Positions 18,047 to 26,303 of a stretch of 64,000 nucleotides of DNA are shown piece by piece. Position 1 is the first letter of the stretch. Each line of letters begins with the position of its first letter. The notes under the pieces are model-generated. The model was not told where the DNA came from, made no database searches, and saw only the letters and a list, made by a program, of their open reading frames with translations. This DNA is from JBNKFV01 sp050289485 (GTDB lineage: Bacteria; Pseudomonadota; Gammaproteobacteria; Pseudomonadales; Cellvibrionaceae), in NCBI GenBank assembly GCA_050289485.1, contig JBNKFV010000029.1, positions 326,054-390,053 of the forward strand, read 5' to 3'. Both the position numbers and the translations under genes were made by a program.

Positions 18047-19005
18047 TGTCTATGAATTCTAAGATGACTGATTGGTGCCACATTCTTTGCTTAAACGTGG
18101 GTTTGTTAATGACATGCCTGTTGGCAATGGGAGTGCGTGCGGAGCCTACTGAGGCTGTTAGCGTGGTTGATGATTTAGGTCGTACTATTACGTTAGCGGC
18201 GCCGGCCAAGCGCATAATCAGTTTGGCCCCCCACCTTACTGAAAACCTGTTTACCGTAGGAGCAGGTGATCAGGTAGTGGGGGTAGTGGAATACAGTAAT
18301 TTCCCTGAGCAGGCCAGGCACATTACGTCGGTAGGCAATTTCAGTCGTTTTAATATTGAAGCCATCATTGCGCTACAACCTGATTTGATTGTGGGTTGGT
18401 TTACGGGCAATGGTGAAGATCGTTTACAGCAATTGGTAGCGTTGGGTTTTTCGGTGTATTACAGCGAGCCAGAAACACTCAACGATGTTGCTACCAGTTT
18501 GCAGCGCTTAGGTGTACTTAGCGGCCATAAAGCGCAGGCTAACCAAGCGGCGCTTGCGTTTAACCAGAAGGTGGCACAGCTGCGCCGCCATTATCAGCAG
18601 CAGCAATCCGTTACTGTGTTTTATCAAGTATGGGACAAGCCGTTAATGACACTGTCTGGCAATCACCTGATCAGTGACATTATGCAATTGTGCGGTGGCA
18701 TTAATGTTTTTGCCAACATGGTTGCAATCGCACCGCAACTCAGTATCGAGTCGGTGTTGCAGGCAAACCCACAGGTTATTGTTGCCAGTGGCGACAGCGA
18801 AGAGCGGCCACAGTGGCTTGATCAATGGCAAGAGTGGCCAGCAATTCAAGCCGTAAAACTGGGCCATATTTACTCAATTCCCCCCGATTACTTGCAGCGC
18901 CATACGGTGCGTGTGTTGCAAGGTGCAACCGCCATGTGTGAAGTTTTGCACAAGGTAAGACAGCACGGCGGACACCACATAGATAGTTTTTCAACAGCCC
19001 ATTAG
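18046..19005 (+). CDS. btuF: periplasmic cobalamin-binding protein BtuF
   Basis: Class III substrate-binding protein of 319 residues that delivers cobalamin from the periplasm to BtuCD. A signal peptide covers about residues 1-32 (ending GVRA), followed by the family motif KRIISLAPHLTENLFTVGAG and VGVVEYSNFPEQA. The single-base overlap with the upstream stop implies coupling. It is the last gene of the riboswitch-controlled operon. Confidence 0.92.
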   Translation: MSMNSKMTDWCHILCLNVGLLMTCLLAMGVRAEPTEAVSVVDDLGRTITLAAPAKRIISLAPHLTENLFTVGAGDQVVGVVEYSNFPEQARHITSVGNFSRFNIEAIIALQPDLIVGWFTGNGEDRLQQLVALGFSVYYSEPETLNDVATSLQRLGVLSGHKAQANQAALAFNQKVAQLRRHYQQQQSVTVFYQVWDKPLMTLSGNHLISDIMQLCGGINVFANMVAIAPQLSIESVLQANPQVIVASGDSEERPQWLDQWQEWPAIQAVKLGHIYSIPPDYLQRHTVRVLQGATAMCEVLHKVRQHGGHHIDSFSTAH

Positions 19006-19149
19006 TGTCAGCAGGCCCTAACAACTGCGCGGCCAGGGCGCCGCGCGAAACCGACATTAAAAATATCGTAAGTGCTGATCGAGCCACATCCTAGCCAAGC
19101 CGAACATTCCGAGGCAATAATGCTTCTATTTGCTCAAGACTCTGCGCAT

Positions 19150-19330
19150 TAGGCCTGATTGCACGCTCATGTTCAGCCAGGTTTTCAGTTTATCAAGGAT
19201 GGGCTTGGCCTCTTGTTGTCGAACTCCATAGCGTTTATCAGGAGGTTCGCCGTTAATTTTCTTTTCAATGGCGTAGAGCGCTTGGATATGGGGTAGTGCA
19301 AGATCCGCTTTGTCGACTTTTCCTTAGACT
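19150..19330 (-). pseudogene. IS66 transposase (TnpC) fragment
   Basis: On the minus strand the frame from about 19318 reads VDKADLALPHIQALYAIEKK, then INGEPPDKRYGVRQQEAKPI and LDKLKTWL. This matches the conserved IS66-family TnpC stretch around KLYAIE...R...R...S.P.LD.L..WL. A stop interrupts the frame near 19325 and no start or end is present, so it is a decayed relic. The remainder of 19006-19497 holds nothing else that I can identify. Confidence 0.7.
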
Positions 19331-19497
19331 TCCTGCATGCTTTCACCTATTTTCGATGCGAACTTCAAGTACGAAACCAGCAGGTAGATACACAGTGCAG
19401 ATAATACCTGTGTGAGCTTAGTGCTTGGATAGCCGCATGGCGAAATAATCCAAAAAAAGAAAGTCATCGCAATTGGATTTTCTCGTTTAACATGTTT

Positions 19498-20349
19498 TTA
19501 ATCGAGTGGCTTTAGCGTGATAATACGCCGTTTTTTTTGCTGCAATTGCTCCAAGCCCCAGCGGTAACGCGGAAAAGAATAGAATAACTTATCGAAACTA
19601 CCATCAGCTTGGGCGATTTTGAGCCCTTCTGTAATACGTTCAGCTAATTTTTTGTCTTCTTTGCGAACAAAAAAGTTGTAATCATTCTTATAGTAGAGCA
19701 TGAGTTCTTGTTCTATGGCCAAGGGCAGATCTGAGAATCTGGCTGGTTCCATAGAGATTTGGGCAAGCCCTCTGGAAAAATAGTCAAAGCGTCCTGCTGT
19801 AAGCATGAAAAAAAGATGGGTGTACTCCATCCCGTATACCAAAGGTAGACCGTTGTGAGCCATGATTGCGGCATCTGACCAGTGAGGATGCATGCCACCT
19901 CGCAGTTTGCGTAGGTCATCCAAGTTTTTAACTGCCGAAAAGCGCGCTTGATCCCCACGACGAATCATTAATATGCGATAGCTACTTAAATCTTTTAGCA
20001 ATGAGACACGGATAGGTAATAAGTTCTTTTCAAGCTCTGGTGTGATTTTTGACCACATTACATCATACTTACCTTTTAACATATTTGCCCAAAAGCGATG
20101 ATCAACTTCACGCTTTGGCGACAGCTGAATCGAAAAGGGCCCATATTTTTCCTCTGTTTTGGATAGGGCTAGTTCTAGCAGCTTTGTAAAATAATAGTCT
20201 TCATGTCCGCGGAATGCCTCAGGGGTTAAGTGGTATACGGCAGCAATATCAGGTATCACCACGCGTGTTGTTGCGGGTTCGGTAGCAGGCTGACCGTGTA
20301 CATTAATACTTAGCAGAATTAACAGGCCAATTAATATAAATGAGTGCAC
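19498..20349 (-). CDS. periplasmic solute-binding-like protein
   Basis: A 283-residue secreted protein resembling SBP_bac_3-type periplasmic domains, with pairs like HRFWANMLKGKYDVMWSKIT and a C-terminal AERITEGLKIAQADGSFDKL, typical of such proteins. The start is taken as GTG 20349, because GGAGGGG sits six bases upstream and the protein then begins with a clean signal peptide (VHSFILIGLLILLSINVHGQ). An ATG at 20412 would add a non-conserved leader. No permease or ATPase is adjacent, so it may be a solitary sensor-type protein. It lies between two IS66 relics. Confidence 0.7.
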   Translation of the reverse strand: MHSFILIGLLILLSINVHGQPATEPATTRVVIPDIAAVYHLTPEAFRGHEDYYFTKLLELALSKTEEKYGPFSIQLSPKREVDHRFWANMLKGKYDVMWSKITPELEKNLLPIRVSLLKDLSSYRILMIRRGDQARFSAVKNLDDLRKLRGGMHPHWSDAAIMAHNGLPLVYGMEYTHLFFMLTAGRFDYFSRGLAQISMEPARFSDLPLAIEQELMLYYKNDYNFFVRKEDKKLAERITEGLKIAQADGSFDKLFYSFPRYRWGLEQLQQKKRRIITLKPLD

Positions 20350-20420
20350 TTTGGCCCCTCCGTGATCTTGGGTGAGATAACAAAAGAATAGTGCAGAATA
20401 CTTTAAGTTCATAGAAATAA

Positions 20421-20618
20421 TTATGTAAGCGCCAACCCAACCCCGCCCTGGCCCAGTTGAGCAAAACTGGACGTGGCAGTGGCCTTGTATTTCGATAACT
20501 TCTGGCTGAAATAGGTGAGACTGAGATTGTGTTGTTTGCAGAGTGCTGCCTGAGATAAACCTGAATGTTCGAAATCGCTAAGTGGCTGGGGCCAGTTGTG
20601 GTTGTGACGTTTGGGCAT
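20421..20618 (-). CDS. IS66 accessory protein (TnpA-like), short
   Basis: A 65-residue ORF starting MPKRHNHNWPQPLSDFEHSG with a helix-turn-helix-like stretch LSQAALCKQHNLSLTYFSQK, typical of the IS66 accessory protein TnpA. The C-terminus (GVGLALT) is read from the terminal inverted repeat, so the normal C-terminal part is missing. Probably not functional for transposition. Confidence 0.6.
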   Translation of the reverse strand: MPKRHNHNWPQPLSDFEHSGLSQAALCKQHNLSLTYFSQKLSKYKATATSSFAQLGQGGVGLALT

Positions 20619-20697
20619 GCTAGCCTCCTTGGAAAGAAGGCTACAGGTTATGCTGCCATTCGGCGCGGGTGAAGGGCGGGGTTGGATTGGCGCTTAC
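20425..20697. mobile_element. 273-bp IS66-derived mini-element
   Basis: The two ends are 24-bp inverted repeats with one mismatch (20425-20448 and 20674-20697), each starting GTAAGCG, the conserved terminus of IS66-family elements. The inside is only 225 bp and carries a tnpA-like ORF. There is no tnpB or tnpC, so it is a non-autonomous deletion derivative. Flanking bases ATAATTAT and AAAGTATC do not form an 8-bp target duplication. The right end lies six bases from the stop codon of the transporter gene. Confidence 0.8.
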
Positions 20698-20703
20698 AAA
20701 GTA

Positions 20704-22086
20704 TCAGGCAAAATCTTCTGAGCGGATAAACAGCGCCGCGACCCCACCGAGCACCAGAGGAATGGCGAACACACTAAAGGTAACCGCCAGGCTGGCGCCA
20801 GACTGCAACAGGTAGCCGCCCACCAAGGGGCCAGCCACCGCGCCTGCACGGCCGGCACCGACTGCCCAGCCCACGCCCGTAGCGCGAATTTCTGTCGGGT
20901 AGAGACGCGCCGCGGTGGGCCAAAAACCGTTAAAACCACCATTGAGCGTGATACCGATAATAAAGGCACTCAGTAAAATCATCGTCACACCCATGGGCAC
21001 AGAGGCAAAGATCATCAACATGCCAGCGGCCAGCAAGAAGAAAAGAAAAATCATACGCTGCAAGCCGTAGCGGGCAGAAATCCAACCGAGAAAAATGCTG
21101 CCAATACAGGAGCCCAGATTATAGGCCGTGCCGGCATAGATACCCTTATCCAGTGGCAAGCCAGCATCTACAGCAATTTTCGGAATCCAGCTAATCACAA
21201 AATACAAGGTAAAGAAGCCAAGCATCACCCCGATCCAGAGCATCGTTGTGGAAAAGCCGCGGCCGTCGGTAAACAAGGCTTTAACGCTGGTGCGGTGATG
21301 CGCGGTGTCTGGTTGCGGCGGTAAATGTTGCAGTGGGGCATGACCTAATTTCACCAGGGTATTGTTCATGGCGTTCAAAGCGTTTTTGGGTTGTTTCTTC
21401 GCCAGGTACTCCAGAGATTCCGGCATCAGGCAATAGACCACCGGTAGCATCAGGCCGCTGACAATGCCGGCCCCGATAAACATGGGGCGCCAGCCGTGTG
21501 CCGGCATGATTGCTGCCGCGGCGAAACCGGTTAATACCGCACCGATGGGGTAGCCCGCTTGCAGCAGCGCCACGCAAAAGTTGCGTTGTTTTTCCGAGGA
21601 AAATTCCGCCGTCATGGCAGCCATACTGGCGAGAATGGCGCCGACGCCCAGGCCGGTATACACCCGCGCCGCCGCCAGTTGAGGAATAGTCTGACAGACA
21701 CCGGAGAGCAGCATCCCGGTGGTGATAATAAACAGGGCGATCAGAATCATTTTGCGGCGCCCGATAACATCGGCATAGGGGGCGATGGCCAGGCAGCCAA
21801 ACGTCATGCCGATAAGCGCAGCACTGAATACGGCGCCGAGCGCGGCACCGGGAATACTCCATTCCTCGGCGAGTACGGGCGCGGCGTAAGACATGAGTAC
21901 CACATCCATACCGTCGAGCATATTCAATACAAAACAGATGGCGACCACGAGAATTTGCAATCCAGACATAGGATTGTAGTCGACCGTAGCACGCAGATGC
22001 TTCACACAGCCGGCATAGGAATCGAAGGTGAGAGGCCGTTGCACCTCAGTTGGGGCGCCAGTGGGCGATACGACATCGGTTGTCAT
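20704..22086 (-). CDS. MFS aromatic-acid/H+ symporter (AAHS type)
   Basis: A 460-residue major facilitator with twelve predicted helices and the AAHS-family signature LDGMDVVLMSYAAPVLAEEW in helix 1, then GRRKMILIALF after helix 2. The family imports benzoate, protocatechuate, 4-hydroxybenzoate or shikimate-type acids. Position in the same cluster as shikimate dehydrogenase and dehydroshikimate dehydratase suggests quinate, shikimate or protocatechuate as substrate. ATG 22086 is preceded by AGGAG; the longer ATG at 22158 lacks one. Confidence 0.88.
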   Translation of the reverse strand: MTTDVVSPTGAPTEVQRPLTFDSYAGCVKHLRATVDYNPMSGLQILVVAICFVLNMLDGMDVVLMSYAAPVLAEEWSIPGAALGAVFSAALIGMTFGCLAIAPYADVIGRRKMILIALFIITTGMLLSGVCQTIPQLAAARVYTGLGVGAILASMAAMTAEFSSEKQRNFCVALLQAGYPIGAVLTGFAAAAIMPAHGWRPMFIGAGIVSGLMLPVVYCLMPESLEYLAKKQPKNALNAMNNTLVKLGHAPLQHLPPQPDTAHHRTSVKALFTDGRGFSTTMLWIGVMLGFFTLYFVISWIPKIAVDAGLPLDKGIYAGTAYNLGSCIGSIFLGWISARYGLQRMIFLFFLLAAGMLMIFASVPMGVTMILLSAFIIGITLNGGFNGFWPTAARLYPTEIRATGVGWAVGAGRAGAVAGPLVGGYLLQSGASLAVTFSVFAIPLVLGGVAALFIRSEDFA

Positions 22087-22291
22087 AGTGGCTCCTGTTT
22101 CCAGATGCGGCATTATTGTAGATATCACGAACAGGTCGATATTCCGCTTGGCAACCATTTAATAATGTCGCGGGGCCGGTGACAATTACCCGTGTGTTGC
22201 TGGCCTATAACTTAGGATTATACCCGCCAGCACTTGCCTTTAATCCCTGTTTCAACCGTGAACACGCCTGGCCCGCGGCGATGTAAGGGCA

Positions 22292-22312
22292 AGTAAAACA
22301 GCCCTTGGGCTG
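22292..22312 (-). terminator. terminator after the lysR gene
   Basis: CAGCCC/GGGCTG (22299-22312) followed on the minus strand by TTTTACTT, just after the lysR stop codon. The remaining gap up to the transporter start (22087-22317) should hold the transporter promoter but shows no strong consensus. Confidence 0.6.
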
Positions 22313-22317
22313 GCCGT

Positions 22318-23208
22318 TTAATCCAACGCGCGAATTTCGGTTTTCGCCAGGTGATAAAGTTTCTGCGCATTGTTAGACATGGCAATACCGTTGTGGCGCA
22401 GAAAGTGTAAACGCTGGTTATTGCCTTTGATGGGAATGGTTAGCAGGTTGGGGAAACGGTCTGGCCTGGCCGTATATTCAAAGGCGATGGAAATACCCAG
22501 CCCCTGTTCTACCATGGCACAAGCGTCATCGGCGTAGCGAATCACTACGGAGACTTTGGGTTTAATATCCAGTTCGTTAAACGCCTGGTTCATGCGTTTG
22601 CCCAGCAATGTATCGGGGTAGAACATCACCAACTCGTAGTCCGCTATATCTTTAAACGTGACCGACTTCTTTTCGCTTAGCGGGTGGCCTTTAGGCACTA
22701 CGCAGTGCATATCCACATTGATCGAAGGTTCCGACAGCACCAGCGGGTGTTCTGGATTGTAAAACGCCAGGGCAAAATCGCAGCGGCGCTGGATAATGTA
22801 TTCGGCAATGGTTTCATTGGGCAGGGTTTCCAGGTGAATTTCAATGCCGGGCATTTTTGCTTTGACCTTGGCCAGCAGGCGCGGCAGCACATAGTTGGCC
22901 AGGCTGGCTGTGCAGGCGATACGAAACTGTAAATCATCGGCCTGGACAATGCGGTTGATGGTGATATCCAGGTCTTCTATCTTGGCGTAAATGGGCTCCA
23001 GTTCGCGAAATAACTCCACCCCTTCAGGGGTAGGAATCAGCCGGCCTTTGTGGCGTTCAAACAGGGCGATGCCGAGTTTTTGTTCCATGTATTTTAATAG
23101 GCGACTGATGCCGGGCTGGGAAACGTGTAATAAATCCGCTGCCCCATTAATGGTTTTGGCGATCATTATCGCGCGAAAAACTTCCAGCTGTCTGAAATTT
23201 AAAATCAT
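22318..23208 (-). CDS. LysR-family regulator of the quinate/shikimate cluster
   Basis: A 296-residue LysR regulator. The N-terminal winged helix-turn-helix is clear (LEVFRAIMIAKTINGAADLL, then HVSQPGISRLLKYMEQKLGI), followed by the effector-binding domain. It is divergent from the shikimate dehydrogenase gene with a 236-bp shared promoter region, the standard arrangement for control of the adjacent pathway genes. The effector is likely a pathway intermediate; this is inference. Confidence 0.9.
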   Translation of the reverse strand: MILNFRQLEVFRAIMIAKTINGAADLLHVSQPGISRLLKYMEQKLGIALFERHKGRLIPTPEGVELFRELEPIYAKIEDLDITINRIVQADDLQFRIACTASLANYVLPRLLAKVKAKMPGIEIHLETLPNETIAEYIIQRRCDFALAFYNPEHPLVLSEPSINVDMHCVVPKGHPLSEKKSVTFKDIADYELVMFYPDTLLGKRMNQAFNELDIKPKVSVVIRYADDACAMVEQGLGISIAFEYTARPDRFPNLLTIPIKGNNQRLHFLRHNGIAMSNNAQKLYHLAKTEIRALD

Positions 23209-23403
23209 TGGCTTACCTTCTTTGGCTTACCTATATAAGGATAAGGCATTTTATTAAATGTGTCGCACCGCCCCTGATCGTCTCCATTGTAGCAATCCGG
23301 GCCGTTCTCTGCTGGGTGTCTTAACACCATGTTATAGCGTGTAGATATCTAAGTATTTTACAGCTTCAACACCCCTGCCATTTAATGTGTACTCAAATCA
23401 ATA

Positions 23404-23416
23404 CTGCCACTGGCAG
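23404..23416. promoter_or_regulatory. dyad in the lysR / shikimate dehydrogenase divergent region
   Basis: CTGCCACTGGCAG is an inverted repeat 29 bases upstream of ATG 23445, and a GGTGT/ACACC pair occurs near 23318-23331. Either could be part of a LysR-type binding region. Assignment is by position only. Confidence 0.3.
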
Positions 23417-23444
23417 CAGAATAAAATAAATAACAGGTTTCTCT

Positions 23445-24287
23445 ATGGCCCTGAAACTGGGACTCATTGGTGCGGGTATCGGAAAATCCAGGATGCCGTT
23501 ATTGCAAGAATATTTAGGGCAATTAACCGGTATCCCTCTCACCTATGAACTGTTCGACGGTGAGCGGCAGGAGCATTTCGATCCGATCGCACAGTTGCAA
23601 CAACTAAGCGAGCAGGGGTATGCCGGTGCCAATGTTACTCACCCTTACAAGCAGCAGGTGCATCGCTTTGTTACCGGTCCGCTGGTGTCGGGGCATGAAC
23701 ATATTGGCTCCTACAATACGGTCAAGTTTGTTGATGGGCACCCGTGCGGCGCCAATACCGATTATACCGGGTTGATTCGCGGTTACCGCTATCGGTTGGG
23801 TGAACAATCGCCCGGTAATGTGTTGTTGTGTGGTGCTGGTGGTGTTGGTCGCGCAACGGCGTTTGCACTCAAGGCTTTGGGCGTTAGCAAACTGGGTGTT
23901 TTTGATATTAACAGTGCACAGGCCAGTAATTTGGTCGCCACCTTGCAATCTCTTGGAGTTGCTGCCGAGGTGGTCACACCAACCGGGTTCACTGACTATG
24001 CCCGTGGTGTTGATGGCCTGGTGAACTGCACGGCACTGGGTATGTATCGCTATCCGGGTTCGGCCTTCCCGGCTGAGGTTATTGGCTCACAACAATGGGC
24101 GTTCGATGCGGTTTATACGCCATTACACACGGAATTTTTAATTCAGTGCGAGCAAGCCGGCATGATCTGCCTGACGGGTTTTGATTTGTGGCTGTTCCAG
24201 GGTGTGGATGCTTTCCACCATTTCACCGGTGTTGATGTTGAGGTTGAGTCGTCTCTCATAGAAACCGCACTCAGCTGGCTCGATTAA
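23445..24287 (+). CDS. shikimate/quinate dehydrogenase
   Basis: AroE-fold enzyme of 280 residues. The substrate-binding loop reads GAGIGKSRMP rather than the biosynthetic SxSxSP, as in catabolic quinate/shikimate dehydrogenases. Catalytic Lys is in NVTHPYKQQ, Asp in NTDYTG, and the dinucleotide site is CGAGGVGRATAFAL. It probably oxidises shikimate to 3-dehydroshikimate, and perhaps quinate to 3-dehydroquinate. The next gene, 31 bases downstream, uses 3-dehydroshikimate. The cluster context makes a degradative role much more likely than aromatic amino acid synthesis. Confidence 0.87.
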   Translation: MALKLGLIGAGIGKSRMPLLQEYLGQLTGIPLTYELFDGERQEHFDPIAQLQQLSEQGYAGANVTHPYKQQVHRFVTGPLVSGHEHIGSYNTVKFVDGHPCGANTDYTGLIRGYRYRLGEQSPGNVLLCGAGGVGRATAFALKALGVSKLGVFDINSAQASNLVATLQSLGVAAEVVTPTGFTDYARGVDGLVNCTALGMYRYPGSAFPAEVIGSQQWAFDAVYTPLHTEFLIQCEQAGMICLTGFDLWLFQGVDAFHHFTGVDVEVESSLIETALSWLD

Positions 24288-24318
24288 CCGTGGCATTCAA
24301 AATGTTCGAGGTAACTTT

Positions 24319-26235
24319 ATGAAACGCGCCATTGCATCAGTTTGTATTTCCGGCGACCTGCGCCAAAAAATTGATGCCGCCGCCTTTGCGGGGTTTCAGG
24401 GTATAGAAATTCTGGAAAACGATTTGCTGATGTTTGACGAATCGCCAGCAGTGGTCAGGCGCATGGTGGAAGATGCCGGCATGGAGATTGTGGCATTGCA
24501 GCCGTTTCGGGATTTTGAAGCTATGCCTGCGGAACGCATGCAAAAAAACTTTGATCGAGTTGAGCGCAAGTTTGATGTGATGGAAGAGTTGGGCACGGAT
24601 ACGTTGTTGTTTTGCAGTAATGTATCGCCCCACGCGTTAAATGATTTTAATCGCGCGATTGAGCATTTTTCGGAGTTGTCGGAGCGCGCTGCAAAACGCG
24701 ATTTTCATCTCGGCTACGAGGCATTGTCCTGGGGCCGCTATATCAAAGATTATCGTGATGCCTGGCGTTTGGTGAGCTGTGTCGACCGGGAGAACTTCGG
24801 CCTGGTGTTGGATACCTTTCATATTTTTGCCCTTGGGTTGCCCATCGATGCGATCCGCGAGATTCCCGGCCATAAAATCACCTTAGTGCAACTGGCCGAC
24901 GCTCCACAACTGCAGCTGGATGTATTGAGTTGGAGCCGCCATTTTCGCTGCTTCCCTGGTCAGGGCGATTTTCCTATCAGCGATTTTGTCAGTGCGGCCT
25001 TGGCTACGGGCTATAGCGGCTACTTCTCGCACGAGATTTTTAACGATCAGTTTCGCTCGTCACCCTGTCGCCCCTCGGCGGTGGATGGCATGCGTTCGCT
25101 GTTGTGGCTCGAAGAAGAGGTCGCCAATAAACAGCCAGCCTTATTTCAGCAGGGCACAAAGCGAACGTTTGCCGGGCCACCTGCACCCAGCGCACAGAAA
25201 ATAGAGTTTATTGAGTTTGCCGCCGAGGCACAGGAAAAAGACCGCTTGGTCAATTTATTGTCGAGCCTGGGCTTCGTTGAAACACATCGGCATAACAGTA
25301 AAGACGTCAGTCTGTACCGTTTGGGCGATGTGTGTATTGTGGTAAATGAAGAGCCAGATAGTTTCGCCCAAAATTATTATTTGGTTCACGGTGTATCAGT
25401 GTGCGCACTGGCATTTCTCGCGTCGGATGCCGAGGGTATGTTGGAGCGTGCTGAATATTTCGGCTACAAAAAATTTGAAGGCGATATTGAAAACGGCGAA
25501 ATGGACCTATGCGCCGTGAAAGGCGTGGGCGGCGAGGTTATCTACTTTATTCAGGACAACGCTGACAACAGTCGATTCTTTGATCGTGACTTTACCCCGA
25601 TAGAGCATGCGAATGTCGATGCGCAAGCGTTTTCTATGGGCATTGATCATGTGGCCAGTGGTTTGTCGGAGACAGAGTTTTTGCCTACCTCCTTGTTTTT
25701 CAAACTGGTGTTTGGTCTAGAGATTGCCCAGCCTCTGGATCTGATCGACCCCTACGGTATTGTCGTCAGCCGCACCGCCACCAATCAGTCAAAAAGTATT
25801 CGTCTGCCGTTCAATATGTCGAAAAGCTGGGGTACATCCACCGAGCGTTTTCGCGAGGGCCAGAAAGGCTCGGGCGTGCAGCATATCGCCATTAGTTGCG
25901 ACGATATTTTTGCTTACACTGCCACTATTGATCGCGACATTATTTTACCGATTCCGAAAAATTATTATGTCGATCTGCAATCCAAATTTGATTTGGATGA
26001 CGACTTCGTCGTGAGTCTTCAGAGCAATAATATTCTTTATGATCGCAGTGAAACCGGTGAATTTTTCCATTTTTATACGGCGGCAATTAACGGTGTTTTC
26101 TTCGAAGTAGTTCAGCGGAACCAATACGCCAACTACGGCGAAGTGAATGCCCAGGTGCGTATGTCGGCGCAGGCACGCTTGCGCAAATTAAACACCGAAA
26201 AAGAATTCAGTTTTGCAACTGAAATAGCCGGGTGA
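24319..26235 (+). CDS. quiC: 3-dehydroshikimate dehydratase (QuiC-type, HPPD-like fusion)
   Basis: A 638-residue two-domain protein. Residues about 1-290 form a xylose-isomerase-like TIM barrel (AFAGFQGIEILENDLLMFD, LVLDTFHIFALG, FPISDFVSAALATGYSGYFS), the dehydratase that converts 3-dehydroshikimate to protocatechuate. Residues about 295-638 are vicinal-oxygen-chelate domains like 4-hydroxyphenylpyruvate dioxygenase (GIDHVASGLS, GVQHIAISCDDIFAY). This is the architecture of Pseudomonas QuiC1, often misannotated as a dioxygenase. No ring-cleavage genes lie in the window, so protocatechuate must be processed elsewhere. Confidence 0.9.
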   Translation: MKRAIASVCISGDLRQKIDAAAFAGFQGIEILENDLLMFDESPAVVRRMVEDAGMEIVALQPFRDFEAMPAERMQKNFDRVERKFDVMEELGTDTLLFCSNVSPHALNDFNRAIEHFSELSERAAKRDFHLGYEALSWGRYIKDYRDAWRLVSCVDRENFGLVLDTFHIFALGLPIDAIREIPGHKITLVQLADAPQLQLDVLSWSRHFRCFPGQGDFPISDFVSAALATGYSGYFSHEIFNDQFRSSPCRPSAVDGMRSLLWLEEEVANKQPALFQQGTKRTFAGPPAPSAQKIEFIEFAAEAQEKDRLVNLLSSLGFVETHRHNSKDVSLYRLGDVCIVVNEEPDSFAQNYYLVHGVSVCALAFLASDAEGMLERAEYFGYKKFEGDIENGEMDLCAVKGVGGEVIYFIQDNADNSRFFDRDFTPIEHANVDAQAFSMGIDHVASGLSETEFLPTSLFFKLVFGLEIAQPLDLIDPYGIVVSRTATNQSKSIRLPFNMSKSWGTSTERFREGQKGSGVQHIAISCDDIFAYTATIDRDIILPIPKNYYVDLQSKFDLDDDFVVSLQSNNILYDRSETGEFFHFYTAAINGVFFEVVQRNQYANYGEVNAQVRMSAQARLRKLNTEKEFSFATEIAG

Positions 26236-26303
26236 GTCGCTGCTCCGCCCCGACTGTGGCTAAGGCCATACATTAAATACCTACCAATAAGAGAGATAAG
26301 ACA

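Noticed and set aside
24319..26235. Reading the gene as 4-hydroxyphenylpyruvate dioxygenase
   Set aside because: The N-terminal TIM barrel and the neighbouring shikimate dehydrogenase fit the QuiC-type dehydratase; the dioxygenase-like half is only the C-terminal domain.
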